This document shows, in pieces, positions 15,037-21,184 of a DNA stretch of 21,184 nucleotides. Position numbers and translations under genes: made by a program. Origin of the DNA: Gammaproteobacteria bacterium (GTDB lineage Bacteria > Pseudomonadota > Gammaproteobacteria > Pseudomonadales > Halieaceae); the NCBI GenBank assembly GCA_029859085.1, contig JAOUDU010000001.1:1-21184 (forward strand), written 5' to 3'. The first letter of the stretch is position 1; the number at the start of each line of letters is the position of its first letter. The notes beneath the pieces were generated by a model, which saw nothing but the letters and a program-made list of their open reading frames with translations, was not told the origin of the DNA and made no database searches.

Positions 15037-16260
15037 CTAGAGGCGGGCACGGATCATCAGGTTGCGCGGGGTCAGCCGGCGAGCGCAGAAGGTGCCGACG
15101 GTCACGCTGTAGCCCTGCTCCGCCAGGCAGAGTGCGCGGTCCAGCACCAGCCATAATTCCAGTGCCCGGCGCAACGCGTGGCGGGGTAACTCCATCCGGC
15201 TCACCCGGGCCTGGCGCTGCCAGCCGCGCTGCTCGAAGTATGGCCAGTCTGTCGCAGCCGGCAGCGGCAGCGCCTTGAGGTCGGCTGCATGCCGGCAAAA
15301 ATCGGCGAAGCTGCCTTCGAAAACCACATCGGCTATGGACGGTACGGGCAGGTAGTCGTCCACGCCGCGCAGCTGTCGTTGCAGCGCGTCGAAGCCGAGC
15401 CTCCAGGCGTTTTTTTTCTCCCGCCGGCGGGCGGCAGCGGCGGACGCGGTCACGGTTTCCTGCACCGCGAGCCGGCAATCATCCCGGCTCAGGGCCAGGC
15501 CGCTATCCTTTCCGTCCTGCGAGAAAGGGTGGTACTGCGGGCTCGCGGTCAGGTGGTAGCAGCAGGGGGACAGGTGCAGGCTGTGCATGCGCCGTTCGGT
15601 CACCGTCGCAATCAGGCGGCGGTGCAGGTCACCGCAGGCGTGTAAGGCCACCGCGTGGCGGGTATGCCCGGCGCGGGAAGTGGATCCGGGCGATAAAACA
15701 TCGCATTGTTCCAGGTGGACATCCAGTTGCAGCTGCCGGCTCATCGCGTTGCCCTTGGCGCACAGGCCCGCATCGAGTTCCAGCGCGGTAACCGGTGTCC
15801 CCAGGCGCTGGCAGATGGCGCGACCCAGGTGCGCCTTGCCTGCGCACCACTCCAGCACGGCGCCCTCGAGTGGGTCCAGGCATGCGGCAAACGCGTTGAC
15901 CTGCTGCCACTTGCGGCCGGGTATATCCCGCTCGAAGCCGGCGGGATAGTCGCTGTGCCGGGCCGCCAGTGCGGGCACCGTGTCCAGTGCCCGCACCGGT
16001 TCGAGCCCCGGGATGTAGGGGGAGAGCCAGTTAACCAGGGCTTCCTGGTCGGTCTCCAGAGCCGCGAGCTCGCGCTCGCGCAATGCGCCCAGTGCCGCTG
16101 TGAGTGCGGGGTAGTGTGATTCCCAGGGCAGTACCGGCAGGCAGAATGGCGCCGGTCGCCACAGCGCCTGGTGCGTCAGCAGTAGCGCGTTGAGCTGCCG
16201 AAAGTGTCCCTGCAGGTCGGCGGATTCCGCCGGGGTGCCAGATTGTGCAGCGTAAGCCAC
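15037..16260 (-). CDS. SAM-dependent methyltransferase, TRM13/Methyltransf_32-like
   Basis: A protein of about 407 aa with a class I methyltransferase core: motif I VLEWCAGKAHLGRAICQRL (135-153), an acidic ribose-binding ALELDAG (159-165), ALHACGDLHRRLI (205-217), and HLSPCCYHLTASP (229-241). The EWCAGKAHLG and SPCCYH motifs are typical of the Methyltransf_32 family, which includes the tRNA methyltransferase TRM13 and GSTCD. RNA is therefore a plausible but unproven substrate. The frame is open well into paaX. I chose GTG 16260, five bases after the paaX stop (TGA-CACCC-GTG), as a start consistent with coupled translation; no separate ribosome site is visible and other starts inside paaX are possible. 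Co-transcription with paaX is likely, although a functional link to phenylacetate is not obvious. Confidence 0.75.
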   Translation of the reverse strand: MAYAAQSGTPAESADLQGHFRQLNALLLTHQALWRPAPFCLPVLPWESHYPALTAALGALRERELAALETDQEALVNWLSPYIPGLEPVRALDTVPALAARHSDYPAGFERDIPGRKWQQVNAFAACLDPLEGAVLEWCAGKAHLGRAICQRLGTPVTALELDAGLCAKGNAMSRQLQLDVHLEQCDVLSPGSTSRAGHTRHAVALHACGDLHRRLIATVTERRMHSLHLSPCCYHLTASPQYHPFSQDGKDSGLALSRDDCRLAVQETVTASAAAARRREKKNAWRLGFDALQRQLRGVDDYLPVPSIADVVFEGSFADFCRHAADLKALPLPAATDWPYFEQRGWQRQARVSRMELPRHALRRALELWLVLDRALCLAEQGYSVTVGTFCARRLTPRNLMIRARL

Positions 16261-16265
16261 GGGTG

Positions 16266-17192
16266 TCAGGGCGAAACCCGGCCGAAACGCAACCAGAAAC
16301 TGTCGATCGGTGCCGGCATCTTGCCATTGCCGCTTTCCAGCGCTGTCGAGATGTAGGCAATCGAGGGTTCCGCCAGTGCCTGGTAACAGCGCCCGATCAG
16401 CTGCAACACCTCCGCCCCGGGCCATTCCGGCGGCAACAGCGCATCGGGCAGGTGGGTATCCTGCAGCAGGATGCGGCGATAGTCGTGAATCAGCAGGATG
16501 CGGGCGATAAAAGCCGTTTGCGGGTCGAGTTCCGGCTCCCGCTGCAGCCATTTGTCCAGTGGCCTGAAGTGAGCGATAAACTCCCGGTAGCCGGTCGCCA
16601 CCTCCTGCAGCTGCCAGCAGTCGTGCACCAGCTTGCGCAGCAGCTGCTTTGACGACAGCTCGGAACTGTCAGCCTCGAACAGCAGCACCTTATCGGTGGC
16701 ATCGAATTCCTGCATGGTCTGGAGCAGGGCGCTGCCCCCGTCGCCCGGCTTGGCGTAGGTGCCGGCGGAGATCGCCCTGAATCCCTGCCAGTGCAGGCTG
16801 CGCTTGAAGGGTTCGCGATTTTTCTCGGCGATATCCAGCGGCACCAGAATCTGCCAGCGCCCGTTCCAGCGCCTGGTCTCGAGGGCATAGATGCGGCGGG
16901 TCGCGCGCTCGTATTCATGGTTGCCGTAGGTGGTGAAACGGTAGTAGCTGCGCCTGCCCACCCGCTCGGATTCAAGCCAGCCCTCCTTGACCAGGCGAAA
17001 GACGGAGGTCCGCACCAGGCGATCGCTGATACCAAACGGTTGCAGCGCCTCGACCAGGCTGCTCAGCCACAGGGTGCCGCCGTGCTGGGAGACCACGTCC
17101 CCGAACAGGGTGATGATCAACGACGTGGTCCGGATCGGCTGGCGGCTGGAAAAATCTGCCAGCAGGCGTTTAACAACAGCGGGATGTGGCAC
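16266..17192 (-). CDS. paaX: PaaX-family transcriptional repressor
   Basis: A 308-aa regulator of the PaaX family, repressors of phenylacetate catabolism that release DNA when phenylacetyl-CoA binds. The N-terminal winged-helix part is clear (RTTSLIITLFGDVVSQHGGT at 21-40, then ISDRLVRTSVFRLVKEGWLE). It is followed by RVGRRSYYRFTTYG and the central and C-terminal PaaX region (RRWNGRWQILVP, FIARILLIHDYRRILLQD, PPEWPG). Length matches the family. The start is GTG 17192 with AAGGGA eight bases upstream. It is divergent from paaK across 224 bp, the common arrangement for a regulator and its target. The ring-oxidation genes paaA-E are not in this window. Confidence 0.92.
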   Translation of the reverse strand: MPHPAVVKRLLADFSSRQPIRTTSLIITLFGDVVSQHGGTLWLSSLVEALQPFGISDRLVRTSVFRLVKEGWLESERVGRRSYYRFTTYGNHEYERATRRIYALETRRWNGRWQILVPLDIAEKNREPFKRSLHWQGFRAISAGTYAKPGDGGSALLQTMQEFDATDKVLLFEADSSELSSKQLLRKLVHDCWQLQEVATGYREFIAHFRPLDKWLQREPELDPQTAFIARILLIHDYRRILLQDTHLPDALLPPEWPGAEVLQLIGRCYQALAEPSIAYISTALESGNGKMPAPIDSFWLRFGRVSP

Positions 17193-17346
17193 GGTTGGGG
17201 TCCCTTTTAATCGAGCGCGGGCAGGGCCGCTGCTATTGGCTACAATAGTACTGTGATTGCCGGCGCTTTACATTCCTGCGATGCCCGGGCCGTTATCCGG
17301 AACAAGTCTCGCCGGGACAGATGCGGGCCGAAGTGATACAAAAAGA

Positions 17347-17376
17347 TTGATTCATATCAAAATGTTGTATTATATT
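17347..17376 (+). promoter_or_regulatory. paaK promoter with palindromic operator (PaaX or FNR/Anr type)
   Basis: TTGATT at 17347-17352 and TATATT at 17371-17376, 18 bases apart, make a good sigma-70 promoter 41 bp before the paaK ATG. The -35 lies in a perfect palindrome, TTGATTCATATCAA (17347-17360). It matches the FNR/Anr consensus TTGAT-N4-ATCAA at every defined base and also contains TGATTC, the core of known PaaX operators. Overlap with the -35 fits repression better than class II activation, and paaX lies next door. A similar TGTGATT at 17252-17258 sits on the paaX side. The sequence is seen; which protein binds is inference. Confidence 0.55.
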
Positions 17377-17416
17377 GGCACACCCTGATGATAAAAACAC
17401 CCCGTTTGGAGGGAGT

Positions 17417-18712
17417 ATGCGCAAGACCCCCTGCCTGGAACCCCTGCACCCGATTGAAACCGCGAGCGTGGATGAGCTGCGCAGCCTGCAACTGCAGCGC
17501 CTGCGCGCCAGTCTCAAGCACGCCTACCACAACAGCCCCGTGTACCGGGCCAGGTTTGACGAACACGGCGTGCACCCCGACGACCTGGTGTCACTGGAAG
17601 ACCTGGGCCGCTTTCCCTTCACCACCAAGACCGACCTGCGTGACAACTACCCGTTCGGGATGTTCGCCGTTCCCAGAGAGCAGGTGGTGCGCATTCACGC
17701 CTCCAGCGGTACCACCGGTAAGCCGACGGTGGTGGGTTACACCAGGGGTGACATCGATACCTGGTCCGAGGTGGTAGCGCGCTCGATCCGCGCCGCCGGT
17801 GGCACGGCGTCCGACATGGTGCATGTCTCCTATGGCTATGGCCTGTTTACCGGTGGCCTCGGCGCCCATTACGGCGCTGAAAAACTCGGTTGCGCCGTTA
17901 TCCCCATGTCCGGTGGCCAGACCGAAAAGCAGGTGCAGCTGATTTGCGATTTCGACCCGGACATCATCATGGTGACGCCTTCCTACATGCTCAACATCGC
18001 CGACGAAATGGAGAGACAGGGCGTCGACGTCGGCAAGCTGTCGCTGCGGGTGGGCATCTTCGGCGCCGAGCCCTGGACCGACGCGATGCGCAGGGAGATC
18101 GAGCAGCGCCTGCATATCGATGCGGTGGATATTTACGGCCTGTCGGAGGTCATGGGGCCGGGGGTGGCCCAGGAGTGCCTGCAGAGCAAGGACGGGCCGA
18201 CGATCTGGGAAGACCATTTCTACCCCGAGATCATCGATCCGGAAACCGGCAGGGTCCTGCCGGACGGGGAAGAGGGGGAGCTGGTGTTTACCAGCCTCAC
18301 CAAGGAGGCCATGCCCGTCATCCGCTATCGCACCCGCGATCTCACCCGCCTGTTGCCCGGCAGCGTTCGCACGATGCGGCGGATGGACAAGATCACCGGT
18401 CGCAGCGACGACATGCTGATCATTCGCGGGGTGAACGTGTTCCCGACCCAGATCGAGGAGCAGATCCTGTCGATTCCGGAACTGTCGCCGCACTATTTCA
18501 TCGAGCTCAGGAAAGAGGGCCACCTCGACGCTATCGAGGTCAATGTCGAGATGAGCGGCAGCCCGGGGCCGGGCGGCACCGCGGAGGCGGAGAAGGCGCT
18601 GCGGCACAGGATCAAGTCCTATATCGGCGTGTCCGCCTCCATCAGGGTGCACGCCAGCGGTGGTATCCCGCGCTCGGAGGGCAAGGCCAAACGCGTGGTC
18701 GACAAGCGCTAG
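17417..18712 (+). CDS. paaK: Phenylacetate-CoA ligase
   Basis: A 431-aa adenylate-forming enzyme predicted to convert phenylacetate, ATP and CoA to phenylacetyl-CoA (EC 6.2.1.30). Family marks are the start LHPIETASVDELRSLQLQRL (10-29), the P-loop SSGTTGKPT (96-104), the substrate-pocket region YGYGLFTGGLGAHYGAEKLG, YGLSEVMGPGVAQEC (240-254), the hinge TGRSDDMLIIRGVNVFPTQIE, and the C-terminal EGKAKRVVDKR with the expected catalytic lysine region. The ATG at 17417 has GGAGG just upstream; the frame is open 14 codons earlier without a site. It is divergent from paaX and convergent with the hydratase/dehydrogenase gene. The product would feed ring epoxidation and beta-oxidation-like steps; an anaerobic or different aryl-acid route is possible. 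Confidence 0.94.
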   Translation: MRKTPCLEPLHPIETASVDELRSLQLQRLRASLKHAYHNSPVYRARFDEHGVHPDDLVSLEDLGRFPFTTKTDLRDNYPFGMFAVPREQVVRIHASSGTTGKPTVVGYTRGDIDTWSEVVARSIRAAGGTASDMVHVSYGYGLFTGGLGAHYGAEKLGCAVIPMSGGQTEKQVQLICDFDPDIIMVTPSYMLNIADEMERQGVDVGKLSLRVGIFGAEPWTDAMRREIEQRLHIDAVDIYGLSEVMGPGVAQECLQSKDGPTIWEDHFYPEIIDPETGRVLPDGEEGELVFTSLTKEAMPVIRYRTRDLTRLLPGSVRTMRRMDKITGRSDDMLIIRGVNVFPTQIEEQILSIPELSPHYFIELRKEGHLDAIEVNVEMSGSPGPGGTAEAEKALRHRIKSYIGVSASIRVHASGGIPRSEGKAKRVVDKR

Positions 18713-18744
18713 GCCAGCTTATTATGTAAGGCGGAAGGGCCTGC

Positions 18745-18766
18745 CCCGCGTTATCGGGTATTTATT
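18745..18766. terminator. Possible weak terminator between convergent genes
   Basis: Between the stops of paaK and the hydratase/dehydrogenase gene a short stem, CCCG (18745-18748) and CGGG (18755-18758) with a six-base loop, is followed by TATTTATT. The stem is only four base pairs, so intrinsic termination would be weak. It is placed where a terminator would be expected. Confidence 0.2.
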
Positions 18767-18779
18767 CGGCCGGGGATCA

Positions 18780-20876
18780 TCACAGCTTGAGCGAGGCCAG
18801 CGTGCGGCCTTCCCCGGCCAGCTGCAGCAGCAGTGGCGCGGGTTCCCAGCAGGGGTCGCCCGTCAGTTCCCGCAAGGCCTGCAGCTTGCCGATAACCGTT
18901 TCCAGGCCGAGACTGTCCGCGTGGAACATCGGGCCGCCGCGCCACTTCGGGAAGCCGTAGCCATTGAGGTAGACGATATCCACGTCGCCGGGGCGGGCGG
19001 CTATGCCCTCGGCCAGGATCGCGGCGCCCTCGTTGATCAGGGCCAGCGTGAGCCGGTCGACAATCTCCTCGTCGCCAATCGCGCGGCGGTCAACATGCCA
19101 CTGCGCCGCGATGTCCGCGATCAATGCGGTGACCTCCGGGTCGGGCTGTCGCCTGCGGGTTTCCGGGTCGTAGCGGTAGTAGCCGGCGCCGGATTTCTGG
19201 CCGAGGCGCTCCATTTCCACCAGGGTGTCGGCCAGGGCTGACTCCTTCACCGAGCGGCTTTCGATGCCCTGGTCGCGGCGCGACCGGTAGCCGATATCCA
19301 GTCCCGCCAGGTCACCCACCGCCAGCGGCCCCATGGCCATGCCCCAGGCCTCCATCGCAGCGTCGACCTGCTCGGGGCTGGCACCCTCCAGCAGCAGCAA
19401 CTGGGCCTGGCGGGCGTAGCCCTTGAGCATGCGGTTGCCGACAAAGCCGTGACAGACGCCGACGGCTACCGCGATCTTGCCGATGGTTTTTGCCAGCTGC
19501 ATGAACGTCAACAGGACTTCCGGGGCGGTTTTTTCCGCGCGCACCACTTCCAGCAGCTTCATCACGTTGGCGGGACTGAAGAAGTGCGCGCCCACCACCC
19601 GCTCCGGGCGACCCGTTGCCGCGGCGATCGCGTTCACATCCAGGTAGGAAGTATTGGTGGCCAGGATACAGTCTGCCTTGCAGGTGGCGTCGAGTTTGCG
19701 GAACACCTCCTGCTTGACCGCCATATTCTCGAATACCGCCTCGATGACAAGGTCGACCCCGGCGATATCGGCGTAGTCGGTGGTGCTGCGAATGCCGGCA
19801 AGTATGGTATCGACCTGTTGCCGGGTGTAACGGCCGCGGCCGACCGATGTTTCGTAATTACTGCGCACCACTCCCAGGCCCCGGTCGAGGTTTTCCTGGC
19901 TGGTCTCCACCAGGGTGACCGGTATGCCGGCGTTGGCGAAGCACATCGCGATACCGCCACCCATGGTTCCCGCGCCGATGACCGCCACTGTTTTGACCGG
20001 CAGTGCCCGGGTGTCCGCCGGGATATTGGTCAGTTTGGCGCATGCGCGCTCGGCAAAGAACACATGGCGCAGGGCCGCGGATTGGGGCGAGTTGCGGCAT
20101 TCGACAAAGCGTTCCCGCTCCAGCTTCTGGCCCTGTTCGATATCGTGCAGGCAGGCGAATTCCACCAGTTCGATAATGAAGCCCGGCGCTATCAGGCCCC
20201 GGGTCTTGCGGGCGATACCGGCGCGGTAGGTGTCGAAGAAATCCGCTGTGGGCGGGGCGGCCACCACCCTCGCCCCGGTGGGGCGGACAGCGGCCCCGTC
20301 GGCAACCAGCTGCCGCGCGTAGGCCTCCGCGGCCTCCGCGACATCACCGTCTTCCAGCAGCCGGTCAATAAGCCCGAGTTCCAGGGCCCGGCCTGCGGTG
20401 ACCGGCGTACCACTGATCATCATCTCCAGCGCGGTTTCCACACCCACCAGGCGCGGCAGGCGCTGGGTGCCGCCGGCGCCGGGCAGCAGGCCCAGGTTGA
20501 CCTCGGGCAGGCCGAGCCGGGTGCCGGGCACGGCGCAGCGGTAGTGAGCGGCCAGGGCGACCTCCAGGCCGCCTCCCAGGGCAGTGCCGTGCAACGCGGC
20601 GAGTACGGGTTTCGGGAAATTCTCGATCGCGGCAATAACAGCCGGCAGCCCGGGTTCCCTGGGGGTCTGGCCGAATTCGGTAATGTCCGCGCCGGCAATG
20701 AAAGTGCGCCCGGCGCAGGCGATGAGCAGCAGCTTGCTGTTGTCAGTCCTGGCCTGGTCCAGCGCGGCCATCACCCCGGCCCTTACGGCGTGGGACAGCG
20801 CATTAACGGGGGGATTGTCGATGCGGATAATGCCGATGTCGCCAACGAGCTGGTACTGTACGACTGCTTCACTCAT
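18780..20876 (-). CDS. Fused enoyl-CoA hydratase / 3-hydroxyacyl-CoA dehydrogenase
   Basis: A 698-aa bifunctional enzyme with an N-terminal crotonase domain (about 1-190) and a C-terminal NAD-dependent 3-hydroxyacyl-CoA dehydrogenase (about 293-690). It would catalyse the two middle steps of beta-oxidation. The hydratase part has the oxyanion segment AGADI (61-65), Glu105 in [13 protein letters not shown] and Glu125 in [20 protein letters not shown]. The dehydrogenase part has the NAD motif [10 protein letters not shown] (299-308), Ser410 (NTS), His431 in [17 protein letters not shown], Glu443 and Asn481 in GFVGNRM. The layout and length are like peroxisomal EHHADH and FadB/FadJ-related proteins. 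ATG 20876 (MSEAVV) has AGGTGA upstream; a GTG at 20885 would add three residues. It could complete a cycle with the acyl-CoA dehydrogenase and thiolase in this window. Confidence 0.93.
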   Translation of the reverse strand: MSEAVVQYQLVGDIGIIRIDNPPVNALSHAVRAGVMAALDQARTDNSKLLLIACAGRTFIAGADITEFGQTPREPGLPAVIAAIENFPKPVLAALHGTALGGGLEVALAAHYRCAVPGTRLGLPEVNLGLLPGAGGTQRLPRLVGVETALEMMISGTPVTAGRALELGLIDRLLEDGDVAEAAEAYARQLVADGAAVRPTGARVVAAPPTADFFDTYRAGIARKTRGLIAPGFIIELVEFACLHDIEQGQKLERERFVECRNSPQSAALRHVFFAERACAKLTNIPADTRALPVKTVAVIGAGTMGGGIAMCFANAGIPVTLVETSQENLDRGLGVVRSNYETSVGRGRYTRQQVDTILAGIRSTTDYADIAGVDLVIEAVFENMAVKQEVFRKLDATCKADCILATNTSYLDVNAIAAATGRPERVVGAHFFSPANVMKLLEVVRAEKTAPEVLLTFMQLAKTIGKIAVAVGVCHGFVGNRMLKGYARQAQLLLLEGASPEQVDAAMEAWGMAMGPLAVGDLAGLDIGYRSRRDQGIESRSVKESALADTLVEMERLGQKSGAGYYRYDPETRRRQPDPEVTALIADIAAQWHVDRRAIGDEEIVDRLTLALINEGAAILAEGIAARPGDVDIVYLNGYGFPKWRGGPMFHADSLGLETVIGKLQALRELTGDPCWEPAPLLLQLAGEGRTLASLKL

Positions 20877-20990
20877 AAAAGTCACCTGGTTTTATACCTG
20901 TCTGGTGCGGTCTCGCCGCGGGCGGGCCCCGGCCCCCAGTATTGTGTGTCACCGCGGTGTTGTAAATCCTTTGCGGGGGTGCGCTAAAAG

Positions 20991-21033
20991 TATTACATAA
21001 AAATACTGTAATAGATTATATTATGTATCATAA
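20991..21033 (+). promoter_or_regulatory. AT-rich promoter with overlapping inverted repeats before the WS/DGAT gene
   Basis: In a GC-rich region this 43-bp island is strongly AT-rich. It has a perfect repeat TATTACA (20991-20997)-N9-TGTAATA (21007-21013) and a second, TTATG-TAT-CATAA (21021-21033). Left and right parts also pair across as ACATAA (20995-21000) and TTATGT (21021-21026). TATATT at 21017-21022 is a likely -10 between the two palindromes; the -35 is poor (TTACAT, 20993-20998). The 7-bp arms with a 9-bp spacer would suit a TetR-like or FadR-like dimer. No regulator gene adjoins it. Sequence seen, binding inferred. Confidence 0.45.
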
Positions 21034-21096
21034 AGTCTGGCGCGCCGAAACCGCAACCGCTCATTTGCTCCAACCGCAACCAGGGAGGTCACTGTT

Positions 21097-21184
21097 ATGT
21101 CCGCTCACCCGCTGCAGCAGCTTACCGGGATGGATGCATTGTTCCTCACCCAGGAGGCAGCGGATACACCGATGCATATCGGCC
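21097..21184 (+). CDS. Wax ester synthase/diacylglycerol acyltransferase (WS/DGAT), 5' end only
   Basis: Only 29 codons are inside the window. They read MSAHPLQQLTGMDALFLTQE and then AADTPMHIG, which fits the conserved WS/DGAT N-terminus (LxxLDxxFL...ETxxxPMHIG pattern). Enzymes of this family join fatty acyl-CoA to a fatty alcohol or diacylglycerol, making storage wax esters or triacylglycerol at the inner membrane. The catalytic HHxxxDG motif would lie further downstream and is not seen. The ATG at 21097 has GGAGG eight bases upstream. It diverges from the hydratase/dehydrogenase gene across about 220 bp, which places storage and degradation genes back to back. Family assignment rests on a short match. 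Confidence 0.75.
   Translation, partial: MSAHPLQQLTGMDALFLTQEAADTPMHIG

Noticed and set aside
16261..16551. Upstream part of the methyltransferase frame as real protein
   Set aside because: It lies within the paaX coding region and reads as Pro/Ala/Arg-rich sequence without domain features; the start just after the paaX stop is more likely.
19449..20987. 512-codon plus-strand open frame opposite the hydratase/dehydrogenase gene
   Set aside because: The opposite strand encodes two full enzyme domains with all active-site residues; the antisense translation shows no recognisable motif and is rich in Gly, His and Gln as expected of a shadow.

Overview
The window looks like chromosomal DNA of a moderately high-GC Gram-negative bacterium that specialises in lipid and acyl-CoA metabolism. 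Strong Shine-Dalgarno (SD) sites, a YceI-type exported protein, PaaX/PaaK, an AGCS sodium symporter and a wax-ester-synthase-like start at the right edge would suit a marine gammaproteobacterium (for example the Halieaceae/Spongiibacteraceae group). That placement is inference from gene content; there is no rRNA or other marker gene. I see no tRNA, rRNA, CRISPR array, insertion sequence, phage gene or toxin-antitoxin pair.

Layout from left to right. (1) 1-169 is the 5' end of a small membrane protein on the minus strand. It diverges from a plus-strand unit at 354-2053 with a type I haloalkane dehalogenase and an overlapping or nearly overlapping membrane-anchored, cysteine-rich protein of unknown function. 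A glutathione-S-transferase-like gene follows (2232-3272). (2) 9127 down to 3339, all minus strand, is a catabolic cluster: two luciferase-like flavin (LLM) oxidoreductases, an ACAD10/11-type acyl-CoA dehydrogenase, a thiolase and a DHRS1-like short-chain dehydrogenase whose catalytic Tyr is Phe. (3) 9219-11456, plus strand, holds a HAD hydrolase, about 470 bp of uncertain and possibly decayed coding sequence, and a PtpB-like tyrosine phosphatase. (4) 17192 down to 11561, minus strand, holds paaX, a TRM13-like methyltransferase, a YceI protein, an old-yellow-enzyme homologue and an AGCS symporter, several of them translationally coupled. (5) paaK (17417-18712, plus) diverges from paaX. A palindrome in front of it matches both the FNR/Anr consensus and the core of known PaaX operators. 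(6) A fused enoyl-CoA hydratase/3-hydroxyacyl-CoA dehydrogenase (20876-18780, minus) diverges from a WS/DGAT gene cut by the right edge.

Taken together, the acyl-CoA dehydrogenase, hydratase/dehydrogenase fusion and thiolase could supply the steps of a beta-oxidation cycle. PaaK would feed in aryl acids as CoA esters, the LLM, OYE, GST and dehalogenase enzymes would handle unusual or xenobiotic substrates, and the WS/DGAT would store acyl groups as neutral lipid. The substrates cannot be read from the sequence. The most unusual points are the SDR lacking its catalytic Tyr, the paaK palindrome, the dense inverted repeats before the WS/DGAT gene, the 20-bp repeat structure at 11464-11550, and the uncertain coding region at 9963-10433. 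I found no complete system that I could honestly call new.
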